DNA of 64,000 nucleotides from Synechococcus sp. CC9605. Lineage in GTDB: Bacteria; Cyanobacteriota; Cyanobacteriia; PCC-6307; Cyanobiaceae. The notes under the pieces were generated by a model. It was not told the origin of the DNA. It worked only from the letters and a program-made list of their open reading frames with translations, and did no database searches. The translations under genes were made by a program, and so were the position numbers. Positions 33,586 through 43,574 of the stretch are shown here, piece by piece (position 1 is the first letter of the stretch; every line of letters begins with the position of its first letter). The stretch covers positions 2,170,001 to 2,234,000 of the forward strand of contig NC_007516.1 of assembly GCF_000012625.1 (NCBI RefSeq), in the 5' to 3' direction.

Positions 33586-34208
33586 CAGACCTGTCCAACA
33601 GGGGAGGTGGGGTAGATCGGCAGAACCTCAGCCCAGGGCATCGATGCCCCGGCAGCATGGCTGTGCTGCAGCAGCTTCAGCAACTGCGCCACATCCGCCT
33701 CCACATCAAGCTGCACCTCAACAGCGGGCTGGGGTGATGCCCCCTGCGGCAGCAGGGTCGGCAAGCTGAGTTCATGCACCTGCCCAGCCGTGATCCGGTA
33801 TTCGCCACCCACCACCCCCCGCCGGGGCAACTCCTGGGTGATCCAGAACGGTTCCCCCTGCATGGCTTTGGGCAATTGCCCCTCCAGACGTGGGGCCATC
33901 AGGGCATAACTGCTCACCCCCAGCAGGGGGCAATCCAGCTGTTGCGCCAGGGTGCGGGCCATCACCACCGTTAGGCGGGTGCCGGTGAAGCCACCGGGTC
34001 CCGTCGCCACAGCAAGGCCCTGCAACTGGGACCAACGCTCAGGCGGGAGGAGCGCCTGAACCCGCGAAATCAAGCTGTTGGACAGGCCCCGGCCATCAGG
34101 ATGGACCTGCACCAGAGGCTCTGCCCCGGGCTGCTGGGGATCCAGCAGTGCCATGCCGAAGCAATCGGAGCAGCTGTGCAGGGCAAGCAGCAGCGGCAGA
34201 GCCGTCAT
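33585..34208 (-). CDS. tsaB: tRNA threonylcarbamoyladenosine biosynthesis protein TsaB
   Basis: A 207-residue protein. It begins MTALPLLLALHSCSDCFGMALL and has the family signature GLAVATGPGGFTGTRLTVVMARTLAQQLDCPLLGVSSY. TsaB partners TsaD and TsaE for the t6A37 tRNA modification. The C-terminal half is short and diverged, as is common. The ATG chosen overlaps the ycf34 stop, which excludes the longer upstream frame. Middle gene of ycf34-tsaB-DUF218. Confidence 0.92.
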   Translation of the reverse strand: MTALPLLLALHSCSDCFGMALLDPQQPGAEPLVQVHPDGRGLSNSLISRVQALLPPERWSQLQGLAVATGPGGFTGTRLTVVMARTLAQQLDCPLLGVSSYALMAPRLEGQLPKAMQGEPFWITQELPRRGVVGGEYRITAGQVHELSLPTLLPQGASPQPAVEVQLDVEADVAQLLKLLQHSHAAGASMPWAEVLPIYPTSPVGQV

Positions 34209-34456
34209 CGGGGCAGCTCTTGTCCAGGACGGCAACGCTGCCACCGCCCTGGATCCGCCTTGAAGCTGGAGCAGGACCGCACATCCCACTCAATCCCGGC
34301 CTGGCCATCGGGGAGATCCATCACCGAAACGTGAATGCGAGGCGCGTCTGGCTCAAAATCCGGGGTCTGGGCCAGATGCGGAACACCATGCTGACGCTCA
34401 ACTGCGTGGTAGGCCTGACAACGGTCGACCCAGCTGCAATCCACGCAGATGCACAT
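34205..34456 (-). CDS. ycf34: Ycf34 iron-sulfur protein
   Basis: An 83-residue protein recognised by MCICVDCSWVDRCQAYHAVE at its N-terminus and SCSSFKADPGRWQ near the end. The four cysteines at the N-terminus plus the later one match the proposed Fe-S ligands. In Synechocystis Ycf34 has been tied to photosynthetic electron transport. Its stop overlaps the tsaB start; only 32 bp separate it from the divergent CCA enzyme, so their promoters overlap. Confidence 0.93.
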   Translation of the reverse strand: MCICVDCSWVDRCQAYHAVERQHGVPHLAQTPDFEPDAPRIHVSVMDLPDGQAGIEWDVRSCSSFKADPGRWQRCRPGQELPR

Positions 34457-34488
34457 GCCTCCCGAGGCCGTTTATTCCCTCCATTCTG

Positions 34489-35682
34489 ATGGCCCAAGGC
34501 TCCGGCGACGCGTTACTTGACCAGCTGCGAGAGCGACTGGCGCCAGCCCAGTGGCCTCTCCCCCTGGCACGGCTGCCGGAGGGCACGGCGCTGGTGGGTG
34601 GCGCCGTGCGGGATGGCTTGCTGAACCGTCTCCAGGAGCAGCCGGATCTTGACCTGGTGGTCCCATCTGATGCCATCGCCCTGACCAAGGCCTTGGCCCA
34701 GGAGCTCGATGGCACCTGTGTGGTGCTGGACGCAGAACGGAACATTGCTCGGCTGGTGCTTGGGGGCTGGACGGTTGACATCGCCCGGCAGGACGGAGAC
34801 CGCATCGAAGACGACCTCTGGCGGCGCGACTACCGGCTCAATGCCATCGCCGTGTCGCTCCAACCCTGGGGAGAGCTGTGGGATCCCACAGGGGGACTGA
34901 ATGACCTCCAGCAGGGGTGCCTGACCGCCGTCTCGCAAGCCAACCTCATCGACGATCCTCTGCGGCTGCTGCGGGGATTGCGGCTGATGGCGGAAATCCC
35001 GCTAACCATCACCAGCCAGACCATGGGCTGGATTGAGCGCCACGCCGCACGGCTTCCGGAAGCAGCGCCGGAGCGGATCCTGGCGGAATTGCAGCGACTG
35101 GTGCGGGGCAAGCATGCTGACGCCGCGATTGCAGCCCTCAGGAGCCTGCCGTTGCTGCATCCCTGGGCGGCCGCAGGGCAACCTCCCACGCCCGGCAACA
35201 CGGAAGGCCTGAGCAGCGAGGAAACCGCAGCAGCAGTGCCCTTGGCACGGCTGACGGCCCTGGTGAGCGATGAGGGCCTCAAGCAACTCCGGGCCAGTCG
35301 CGCTCTACGCCAACGCTGCAAACGGCTGCGGAGCTGGCAGCAACGCACCGGTCAGGCACCGGAGTCGCTATCCGAGAACGATCAACTCCGATTGCACGAG
35401 GAGCTGGAAGGGGATCTCCCCGCCTTGGCCCTGCAACTGCCCATGCCCGAGAAAGGGATCTGGCTGCGGCGATGGCGCGACGCTGAGGACCCTCTCTTCC
35501 ACCCCAGAACTCCAATCGACGGCAACGGCCTGCTCACGGCCCTGAAGGTCGAACCCGGGCCCCGTCTCGGACGCCTGCTGCATCATCTGAAGCTTGAACA
35601 TGCCTTTGGGCGCATCCAAACCCCAAGCGAAGCGCTGAAGGAGGCCCAACATTTCTTGACCCGTGAAAGCGAGGCTCTGTGA
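34489..35682 (+). CDS. CCA tRNA nucleotidyltransferase / poly(A) polymerase family protein
   Basis: A 397-residue class II nucleotidyltransferase. LVGGAVRDGLLNR, the catalytic DLDLVV, RRDYRLNAIA and DPLRLLRGLRLMAE are the standard motifs A to D. No HD domain is evident. It adds or repairs CCA 3' ends, needed because the tRNA-Asn in this window has no encoded CCA; some cyanobacterial relatives add only part of the CCA. ATG start; divergent from ycf34. Confidence 0.88.
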   Translation: MAQGSGDALLDQLRERLAPAQWPLPLARLPEGTALVGGAVRDGLLNRLQEQPDLDLVVPSDAIALTKALAQELDGTCVVLDAERNIARLVLGGWTVDIARQDGDRIEDDLWRRDYRLNAIAVSLQPWGELWDPTGGLNDLQQGCLTAVSQANLIDDPLRLLRGLRLMAEIPLTITSQTMGWIERHAARLPEAAPERILAELQRLVRGKHADAAIAALRSLPLLHPWAAAGQPPTPGNTEGLSSEETAAAVPLARLTALVSDEGLKQLRASRALRQRCKRLRSWQQRTGQAPESLSENDQLRLHEELEGDLPALALQLPMPEKGIWLRRWRDAEDPLFHPRTPIDGNGLLTALKVEPGPRLGRLLHHLKLEHAFGRIQTPSEALKEAQHFLTRESEAL

Positions 35683-35693
35683 TTAACTTTCCA

Positions 35694-35719
35694 GGTGTCA
35701 ATGATGACGGTCAGACACC
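35694..35719 (+). other. Stem-loop in the leader of the RRM gene
   Basis: GGTGTC-(AA)-TGA and TCA-GACACC form a 9-bp stem with a 2-nt bulge and TGACGG loop, followed by ACATTTTCTTT. It starts 12 bp after the CCA-enzyme stop and lies 25 bp before the RNA-binding protein start. It could end the upstream mRNA or be a 5' UTR element. Confidence 0.45.
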
Positions 35720-35743
35720 GACAGATCACATTTTCTTTCCTTC

Positions 35744-36175
35744 ATGAGCATCCGCCTGTACATCGGCAACCTGCCGCAGACCTTTGAAGAACAGGAGCTG
35801 GTGGCTCTGCTCAAGTCGGTGGGAGAAGGGATCCGCTTCAAGTCGGTTCTCGACCGCGAAACCGGAGCATGCCGCGGTTTCGGCTTCGCCAACGTGGACG
35901 ATCCGAAGCTGGCTGATGCCGTGATCGAAGCGCTGAACGGGAAGGATTTCGGCGGCAGCGCTCTGCGCGTCGAGCGCTCCGAGCGTCGCGACAACAATGC
36001 TGGCGGCAACCGTCGTGGGGCCCCCAACGCAGCCGGTCAGCCTCAAGTGGCCCGCAAGGCAGTGAACAAAGTGGTTCACTCCAATGCGAAGAACGAGGGC
36101 GCTCCCGACCCCCGCTGGGCCGGCGAGCTGTCCAAGCTCAAGGATCTCTTGGCCAACCAGAAGACGGCGGTTTGA
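35744..36175 (+). CDS. RRM RNA-binding protein (cyanobacterial Rbp type)
   Basis: A 143-residue protein. One RRM covers residues 1-80 with RNP2 LYIGNL and RNP1 RGFGFANV; a linker rich in Gly/Arg/Asn (RRDNNAGGNRRGAP) and a charged tail PRWAGELSKLKDLLANQK follow. Cyanobacterial Rbp proteins are often cold-induced and some direct thylakoid-protein mRNAs to membranes. It has its own leader hairpin and terminator. Confidence 0.93.
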   Translation: MSIRLYIGNLPQTFEEQELVALLKSVGEGIRFKSVLDRETGACRGFGFANVDDPKLADAVIEALNGKDFGGSALRVERSERRDNNAGGNRRGAPNAAGQPQVARKAVNKVVHSNAKNEGAPDPRWAGELSKLKDLLANQKTAV

Positions 36176-36218
36176 TCCGTCGCCGATCTGATTGAGGGAA
36201 ACAGCCGATCAACTCCAG

Positions 36219-36248
36219 CCCCTGCCGGTCTGTCCGGCGGGGGTTTTT
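36219..36248 (+). terminator. Terminator of the RRM gene
   Basis: CCCCTGCCGG / CCGGCGGGGG (10-bp stem with one G-T wobble) and a TCTGT loop, followed by TTTTT. It runs to the stop of the convergent crtB gene. Confidence 0.9.
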
Positions 36249-37155
36249 AGCGTGACTGAGCCAACAGGAATGAACGGGGCAGATCAAGCAGCTTGTTGAC
36301 CTTGGCCACGTAGGCACGGTGATTGAACACGTCGTAATCGACCCGCTCGATTTCATCCAGGATGCCGCGGTAGAGCCGAAGCGACGTCCACACCGGCCAG
36401 CGCGCATCGGCAGACAGCCAACGGACTCCTGCTTCGGAGCGAGCAAACCAATCGCGGGCCCGCTCCAGCTGAAAGCGCATCAACGCACGCCAGGCGGTGT
36501 TGAGGGTTCCAGCCATCAACTCCTCCTCGGAATAGCCGAAACGCTCGAGATCTTCCTGCGGCAGATAGATACGACCACGGCCCCGGTCTTCCCCCACATC
36601 CCGGAGGATGTTGGTGAGTTGGTTGGCGATCCCCAGGGAGACGGCGGCATCGGAAGTGTCGGGACAGTCGCTCCAGGGGGCTGAGGTGTAGGCCTGGTCG
36701 ACACCCATCACCCCCTGGGTCATCAAGCCAACAGTGCCTGCCACGCGATAGCAATAGAGCTTGAGGTCTTCAAAGCGGGGGTAACGGGTCCAGGTGAGGT
36801 CCATCCGCTGGCCCTCAATCATGTCGAGATAGGGCTGTATGCCCTGGGGAAAGCGCTCCAGGGTGTCCACCATCACCGCATCCAGGTCATCCTCCACCCG
36901 GCCATCAAAAAGAGCACGGGTCTTCTCCTCCCAGCGGTCGAGCCGCTCAGCAAGTTCTTCAACCGGACGCGCCTGGGCCTCCGGGCTGTCCATCAGTTCA
37001 TCGGTGCGCCGGCACCACACATAAATCGCCCAGATGGCACGCCGCTTCTCTGGAGGGAGAAGCAAGGTGCCGATATAGAACGTCTTGGCCCACTCGGCGG
37101 TCTCCCGACGGCAGGCCTCAAAGGCTGCGTCGAGATCCGGGGAGGCGAGGGGCAT
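36247..37155 (-). CDS. crtB: Phytoene synthase
   Basis: A 302-residue prenyl synthase of the usual length. It joins two geranylgeranyl diphosphates to 15-cis-phytoene. Aspartate-rich motifs are RRTDELMDS and NILRDVGEDRGRGRIYLP, and RMDLTWTRYPRFEDLKLYCYRVAGTVGLM is the family signature region. It follows crtP by 3 bp in the same leftward unit. Confidence 0.97.
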   Translation of the reverse strand: MPLASPDLDAAFEACRRETAEWAKTFYIGTLLLPPEKRRAIWAIYVWCRRTDELMDSPEAQARPVEELAERLDRWEEKTRALFDGRVEDDLDAVMVDTLERFPQGIQPYLDMIEGQRMDLTWTRYPRFEDLKLYCYRVAGTVGLMTQGVMGVDQAYTSAPWSDCPDTSDAAVSLGIANQLTNILRDVGEDRGRGRIYLPQEDLERFGYSEEELMAGTLNTAWRALMRFQLERARDWFARSEAGVRWLSADARWPVWTSLRLYRGILDEIERVDYDVFNHRAYVAKVNKLLDLPRSFLLAQSR

Positions 37156-37158
37156 GGC

Positions 37159-38604
<1,446 letters not shown>

Positions 38605-38665
38605 TTAAAAGGGCTTGACCCCCGTTCGCTTCTTAAAGTCGTGTCAGCTTTCCCGTGGGCGCGTC

Positions 38666-39013
38666 TTGGCTGACACCCTTCTCAAGTGCACCACCCGCCA
38701 CGTGCGCCTGTTCACAGCAGCACTTCAAGAGGAGGATTTGGTTCCTTCGGATGACCAGCTGACCTTGGATCTGGATCCCGACAACGAATTTCTCTGGGAT
38801 GCCGCCAGCCTTGCCAAGGTGCAGGGACGCTTCAAGGAACTGGTGGATGCCGCAGCCGGCGGCGAACTGAGTGACTACACCCTGCGCCGCATCGGCACAG
38901 ACCTAGAGGGATTCATCCGGCAACTGCTCCAGGCCGGAGAACTCAGCTACAACCCGGATGGCCGCGTGCAGAACTTCTCCATGGGCCTGCCCCGCACCCC
39001 TGAACTGTTGTGA
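38666..39013 (+). CDS. ndhM: NAD(P)H-quinone oxidoreductase subunit M
   Basis: A 115-residue oxyphotosynthetic NDH-1 subunit: [53 protein letters not shown] and [13 protein letters not shown]. The TTG before ADTLLKC is the start; a longer frame upstream has no family similarity. Its stop overlaps the next start (GTGA). Confidence 0.93.
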   Translation: MADTLLKCTTRHVRLFTAALQEEDLVPSDDQLTLDLDPDNEFLWDAASLAKVQGRFKELVDAAAGGELSDYTLRRIGTDLEGFIRQLLQAGELSYNPDGRVQNFSMGLPRTPELL

Positions 39014-39645
39014 CCGGCTCGCGCTACGACCGCGGCGGCCGCCGACCGCGGGACGGCCGCTACGACCGCGTTGAGCGTGACCGCTATGACGCTCAGCCCC
39101 AGGGCGGATACGGCCGTCCTCCCGGCCCCCCACCAGGGGGTGGAGGCAGCCAGGGCGGCTTTCAATTCAGCACCCTCACCGTGGCCGTCCTGGCAGGGGT
39201 TCTCGTGGTGGGGATTGGCATCGGCAGCGCTGTCACCAGCACCACCACGGGCGACCAGGGAAACATCGCCAGCTCCCAGCAACTGGACATGGCCGTTCCT
39301 GACCCGGAGTTCTGCCGCCAGTGGGGGGCGAGCGCCTTCGTCATGGACATCGAGATGTACACGACGCTCAACCCCTCCAGCAGCTTTGTGACCCAGCCGA
39401 CCCTGCAACCGGGTTGCGTGATCCGTCGGGAGAACTGGTCGGTGCTGCGCAAGGAGGGAGCCATCACCGCCGAACAGGAGCGTGAGTGCAAACAGCGGAT
39501 GAACACCTTTGCCTACATCGGCTCCGTTCGGGACAAGCCCGTGGTGCGCTGCGTCTACCAAACCGACATCAGTGAGAACAAATTCCTCACCAGAGGCGTG
39601 GCAGATGACGCTGTGGGCGTCACACCAGAGGCCGATCAGTTCTGA
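39010..39645 (+). CDS. DUF3172 membrane-anchored protein
   Basis: A 211-residue cyanobacterial protein. The first 50 residues are disordered and rich in Arg, Asp, Tyr, Gly and Pro ([15 protein letters not shown]); one membrane helix ([20 protein letters not shown]) follows, then a DUF3172 domain with [25 protein letters not shown] and [13 protein letters not shown], probably outside the cytoplasm. Conserved cysteines may form a disulfide. GTG start overlaps ndhM. Overlaps the convergent LysR gene by 10 bp. Confidence 0.82.
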   Translation: MTGSRYDRGGRRPRDGRYDRVERDRYDAQPQGGYGRPPGPPPGGGGSQGGFQFSTLTVAVLAGVLVVGIGIGSAVTSTTTGDQGNIASSQQLDMAVPDPEFCRQWGASAFVMDIEMYTTLNPSSSFVTQPTLQPGCVIRRENWSVLRKEGAITAEQERECKQRMNTFAYIGSVRDKPVVRCVYQTDISENKFLTRGVADDAVGVTPEADQF

Positions 39646-40625
39646 ACAAGTTGCTCCCCGATCGCTTCAGGCACGACCTTCGCTGCCTGGCGAATCGGGC
39701 TGTCAGCACTGGCAAAGACGGGCAGTACGTCATTGCGGAAGGCCACCGAAGAGCGTGAGCAGTAGCGGGCGGGGTGGGTGATCAGCTTGAGCTGGCGCCG
39801 CACCTGCAGATCAGCCACCTGGGGCCGATGAATCGTGCCCGCCGACAACTCCCGCTCGATCGACACCACGGGAACAAAGGCGGCGCCCAGGCCCGCCTGA
39901 ACAGCATTTTTGATGGCTTCCAGCGAATTCAGCTCCATATCGATGCGGAGGCGCTGCACATCCAGGCCGGAACGCGCCAGAAGCTGGTCGACCATCTTCC
40001 GGGTGGTGGATTGCGCATCGAGGCAGACAAAGCCGAGGCGATAGAGGTCTTCCTTGGTGAGTTCAGCCAGCCGGGCCAGGGGGTGCTTCACCGGCAGCAC
40101 CAGCGCCAGCTCATCACTGGCGTAGGGCACCACTTGCAGCAGTTCATTGAGTTCCGCTGGCAATTCACCACCGATGATCGCCAGGTCGATCTGACCGTTG
40201 GCCACACTCCAGCCCGTGCGGCGGGTGCTGTGGACCTGGAGCTGGACGGAGACGTCTGGATATTTCTGGCGGAACAGGCCGATCATCCGGGGCATCAGAT
40301 AGGTGCCGGTGGTCTGACTTGCCCCCACGATCAGGGATCCACCTTTGAGGTTGTGGAGATCATCCAGGGCCCGACAGGCTTCGTGGCACTGGCTCAGGAT
40401 CCGGTCGCAGTAACTCAGCAGCAGATGGCCCGCTTCAGTGAGCTGCGCCTTGCGCCCGCCGCGATCAAACAGCGACACCTCCAGCTGCTTCTCCAGGTTC
40501 TGGATCTGAAGGCTGACGGCGGGCTGGGTGACGTAAAGACTGTCGGCGGCTTTCTTGAAGCTGCCCTCACTGACAATCGCGCGAAGGATCCGCAGCTGGT
40601 CGAGGGTGAACGGCAGATCGGCCAC
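39636..40625 (-). CDS. LysR-type regulator RbcR/NdhR (Ycf30)
   Basis: A 330-residue LysR regulator from the GTG of [11 protein letters not shown]; the frame is open 14 codons further up without similarity. [41 protein letters not shown]. The effector domain has [23 protein letters not shown]. This is the cyanobacterial/plastid Ycf30 branch, whose members control rbcL, ndhF3 or CO2-uptake genes. It lies beside ndhF-ndhD, a context that suits an NDH or carbon-related target. Confidence 0.88.
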   Translation of the reverse strand: MADLPFTLDQLRILRAIVSEGSFKKAADSLYVTQPAVSLQIQNLEKQLEVSLFDRGGRKAQLTEAGHLLLSYCDRILSQCHEACRALDDLHNLKGGSLIVGASQTTGTYLMPRMIGLFRQKYPDVSVQLQVHSTRRTGWSVANGQIDLAIIGGELPAELNELLQVVPYASDELALVLPVKHPLARLAELTKEDLYRLGFVCLDAQSTTRKMVDQLLARSGLDVQRLRIDMELNSLEAIKNAVQAGLGAAFVPVVSIERELSAGTIHRPQVADLQVRRQLKLITHPARYCSRSSVAFRNDVLPVFASADSPIRQAAKVVPEAIGEQLVQN

Positions 40626-40706
40626 CGCGGAACACCCGGAGGAACACCAGAAATTTAGGACCGCCACGTCCGCCAGCCAGAATCACGCCCTTCCAACGCA
40701 GCCGCC

Positions 40707-41438
40707 ATGGCCTCCACCCACCACAGCAGCGTCGTGATGCTGGTGCTGCTAATCCTGTTTGCGGTGATTCACAGCGGTGGAGCTGCCATGCGCAGCCGGG
40801 CTGAGGACGTGATCGGAGCGAGGGCCTGGCGCCTGATCTTCGCGGCAGCCAGCATTCCCTCGGCCGTGGTGGTGATCGGCTGGTTCCTGGCCCATCGCTA
40901 CGACGGGGTGCGGCTGTGGAATCTCCAGGGCGTGCCTGGGGTGATTCCGATCGTCTGGATCGGAACCGCCATCAGCTTTCTATTCCTTTATCCAGCCACC
41001 TACAACCTGCTGGAGATCCCTGCTGTGCTGAAACCACAGGTGCGTCTTTATGCCACGGGAATCATCCGCATCAGCCGCCATCCCCAGGCCATCGGGCAAA
41101 TTCTCTGGTGCCTCACACACGCCCTCTGGATCGGCAGCAGTTTCATGTTGGTGACCTGCGTGGGCCTGATCGGCCATCACCTCTTCGCCGTCTGGCATGG
41201 CGACCGGCGCCTCAAGACCCGCTTCGGTGAGGCCTTTGATGAGCTCAAGGCCAGCACCTCGATCGTGCCGTTCGCTGCCGTTCTGGACGGACGCCAGCAG
41301 CTGCAGTGGCAGGAATTTATCCGTCCCGCGCAACTGGGCATCGCCATTGCCGTCGGCGTCTTCTGGTGGGCCCACCGCTTCATTCCGACGGCTGCCGAGT
41401 TGATGCGCAATTCAGCACTCCAGAACTTGCTGGGCTGA
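40707..41438 (+). CDS. NnrU-family protein, probable 15-cis-zeta-carotene isomerase (Z-ISO)
   Basis: A 243-residue membrane protein with about six helices. From RISRHPQAIGQILWCLTHALW through LIGHHLFAVWHGDRRL to TSIVPFAAVLDGRQ it closely follows plant Z-ISO as I remember it. The two histidines, in RHPQ and TH, match the heme ligands described for Z-ISO. Z-ISO isomerises the product of CrtP before CrtQ acts, and crtP/crtB are 2 kb away. It is separated from divergent rbcR by 81 bp. Assignment over generic NnrU rests on this remembered similarity. Confidence 0.78.
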   Translation: MASTHHSSVVMLVLLILFAVIHSGGAAMRSRAEDVIGARAWRLIFAAASIPSAVVVIGWFLAHRYDGVRLWNLQGVPGVIPIVWIGTAISFLFLYPATYNLLEIPAVLKPQVRLYATGIIRISRHPQAIGQILWCLTHALWIGSSFMLVTCVGLIGHHLFAVWHGDRRLKTRFGEAFDELKASTSIVPFAAVLDGRQQLQWQEFIRPAQLGIAIAVGVFWWAHRFIPTAAELMRNSALQNLLG

Positions 41439-41472
41439 GCTGCCTACACTCGCTTCAACCTGCTGTTTGCGG

Positions 41473-43482
41473 ATGCCCTCGGCCGAGGAACTCGCCTGGC
41501 TCATTCCCGTTCTGCCCCTGTTCGGCGCCGTGCTGACCGGGCTGGGGTTGATCAGCTTCAACCGCACGATCAACCGGTTGCGCAAACCCGTTGCGCTGCT
41601 GTTGATCTCTTGTGTTGGTGCAGCTGCGGCCCTCAGCTACAGCATCCTGTTCAACCAGCTCAATGGCGCCCCGCCGGTCGAGCATCTGTTCGTCTGGGCC
41701 AGTGCCGGCAGCTTCATTCTGCCGATGGGCTACGTGGTGGATCCGCTTGGGGCGGTGATGCTGGCGCTGGTCACCACCATCGCCCTGCTGGTGCTGGTGT
41801 ATTCCCACGGCTACATGGCCCACGACAAGGGCTATGTGCGCTTCTTCACCTACCTGGCGCTGTTCAGCAGCTCAATGCTGGGGTTGATCATCAGCCCCAA
41901 TCTCCTCGAGATCTACGTCTTCTGGGAGCTGGTGGGCATGTGCTCCTATCTGCTGGTGGGCTTCTGGTACGACCGTGATGGCGCCGCCCACGCCGCCCAG
42001 AAAGCCTTTGTGGTGAACCGGGTGGGTGACTTCGGCCTGCTGCTGGGCATCCTTGGCCTGTTCTGGGCCACCGGCAGCTTCGATTTTCAGGGAATCGCCG
42101 ATGGCTTGCAGAACGGCCTGGCCGCCGGAACCGTGGCGCCATGGGCCGCGCTGCTGCTCTGCCTGCTGGTGTTCATGGGTCCCATGGCCAAGTCGGCCCA
42201 GTTCCCTCTCCACGTCTGGCTCCCCGATGCCATGGAGGGCCCGACGCCGATTTCGGCGCTAATTCACGCCGCCACGATGGTGGCCGCAGGGGTGTTCCTG
42301 GTCGCCCGCCTCGATCCCCTCTACGCCCAGTTCCCCGTCGTTCAAACCGTGATCGCTGTCGTTGGCACGATCACCTGCTTCCTGGGAGCCTCCATTGCCC
42401 TCACCCAGATGGATCTCAAGAAGGGTCTGGCCTACAGCACCGTCTCCCAGCTCGGTTACATGATGCTGGCGATGGGTTGCGGCGCCCCGGTCGCCGGCAT
42501 CTTCCACCTGGTGACCCATGCCTTCTTCAAGGCGATGTTGTTCCTGGGATCAGGCTCCGTCATTCACGCCATGGAGGAGGTGGTGGGCCACGAGCCCGTT
42601 CTCGCCCAGGACATGCGCCTGATGGGAGGCCTGCGCAAGAAGATGCCCGTCACCTCGATCACCTTCTTCATCGGCTGCATCGCCATCAGCGGCATTCCGC
42701 CCCTGGCCGGCTTCTGGAGCAAGGACGAAATTCTTGGTCAGGCCTTCAACAGCTACCCGCTGCTTTGGGTGGTGGGCTTCCTGACGGCGGGGATGACGGC
42801 CTTTTACATGTTCCGCCTCTATTTCCTCACCTTTGAAGGGGAGTTCCGCGGCAACGACACCGCCATGCAGGCCCAGCTGCTGAGCGCAGCCGGAAAGGAT
42901 CCTTCCGAGCACCACGCCCATGGCGGCAGCGTGCATGAATCGGCCTGGCCAATGGCGGCCCCCTTGGCGGTGCTGGCGGTGCCTTCTGTGCTGATTGGCC
43001 TGCTGGGCACCCCCTGGAACAGCCGATTCGCAGGCCTTCTCAATCCCGAAGAAGCCCTCGAGATGGCCGAACATTTCAGCTGGGGCGAGTTTCTGCCTCT
43101 GGCGAGCGCCTCCGTCGCCATCTCCGTTGCCGGCATCACCCTGGCTGTTCTGGCCTATGCCCTGCGTCAAATTGATCTGGGGCAGCTGGTGGCAGGTCGC
43201 TTCCCGGCGATGAATGCCTTCCTCGCCAACAAGTGGTACCTCGATGTGGTGAACGAGAAGCTGTTCGTTCGCGGCAGCCGCAAACTGGCCCGCGAGGTGC
43301 TCGAGGTGGACGCCAAGGTAGTGGATGGCGTGGTCAACCTCACCGGACTGCTCACCCTCGGCAGCGGAGAAGGTCTCAAATATCTCGAGACCGGACGGGC
43401 CCAGTTCTATGCCCTGATCGTGTTTGCCGGCGTGATCGGCTTGGTGGTGCTGTTCGGCGTGATCGGCGGACCAATCGCTTAA
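41473..43482 (+). CDS. ndhF: NAD(P)H-quinone oxidoreductase chain 5
   Basis: A 669-residue antiporter-like subunit of NDH-1. The proton-channel core has ELVGMCSYLLVGFWYDRDGAA, GPMAKSAQFPLHVWLPDAMEGPTPISALIHAATMV in short pieces and GAFFKAMLFLGSGSVIHAMEE-type sequence (HAFFKAMLFLGSGSVIHAME). The length and conserved lysines fit NdhF1, the respiratory/cyclic form, rather than NdhF3/4 of CO2-uptake. The ATG two codons after a TTG is the start. Followed by ndhD 92 bp downstream. Confidence 0.95.
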   Translation: MPSAEELAWLIPVLPLFGAVLTGLGLISFNRTINRLRKPVALLLISCVGAAAALSYSILFNQLNGAPPVEHLFVWASAGSFILPMGYVVDPLGAVMLALVTTIALLVLVYSHGYMAHDKGYVRFFTYLALFSSSMLGLIISPNLLEIYVFWELVGMCSYLLVGFWYDRDGAAHAAQKAFVVNRVGDFGLLLGILGLFWATGSFDFQGIADGLQNGLAAGTVAPWAALLLCLLVFMGPMAKSAQFPLHVWLPDAMEGPTPISALIHAATMVAAGVFLVARLDPLYAQFPVVQTVIAVVGTITCFLGASIALTQMDLKKGLAYSTVSQLGYMMLAMGCGAPVAGIFHLVTHAFFKAMLFLGSGSVIHAMEEVVGHEPVLAQDMRLMGGLRKKMPVTSITFFIGCIAISGIPPLAGFWSKDEILGQAFNSYPLLWVVGFLTAGMTAFYMFRLYFLTFEGEFRGNDTAMQAQLLSAAGKDPSEHHAHGGSVHESAWPMAAPLAVLAVPSVLIGLLGTPWNSRFAGLLNPEEALEMAEHFSWGEFLPLASASVAISVAGITLAVLAYALRQIDLGQLVAGRFPAMNAFLANKWYLDVVNEKLFVRGSRKLAREVLEVDAKVVDGVVNLTGLLTLGSGEGLKYLETGRAQFYALIVFAGVIGLVVLFGVIGGPIA

Positions 43483-43497
43483 GGGCTAACGCCCATG

Positions 43498-43527
43498 TGT
43501 GTCATCGCCTATCGAGGTGATGACACA
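43498..43527 (+). other. Stable hairpin between ndhF and ndhD
   Basis: TGTGTCATCGCC and GGTGATGACACA form a 12-bp stem with one G-T wobble and a TATCGA loop. It is 16 bp past the ndhF stop and 47 bp before the ndhD start. No T-run follows, so it is not a classic terminator; it may be a processing or stability element or an operator. Confidence 0.6.
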
Positions 43528-43574
43528 GCGGCCATGATTTCTACGATCCAACCAGTAAGGATCGGATTGACAGC

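Noticed and set aside
39774-40658. 294-codon plus-strand frame opposite the LysR regulator
   Set aside because: The minus strand encodes a clear HTH and effector domain; no motif in the shadow.
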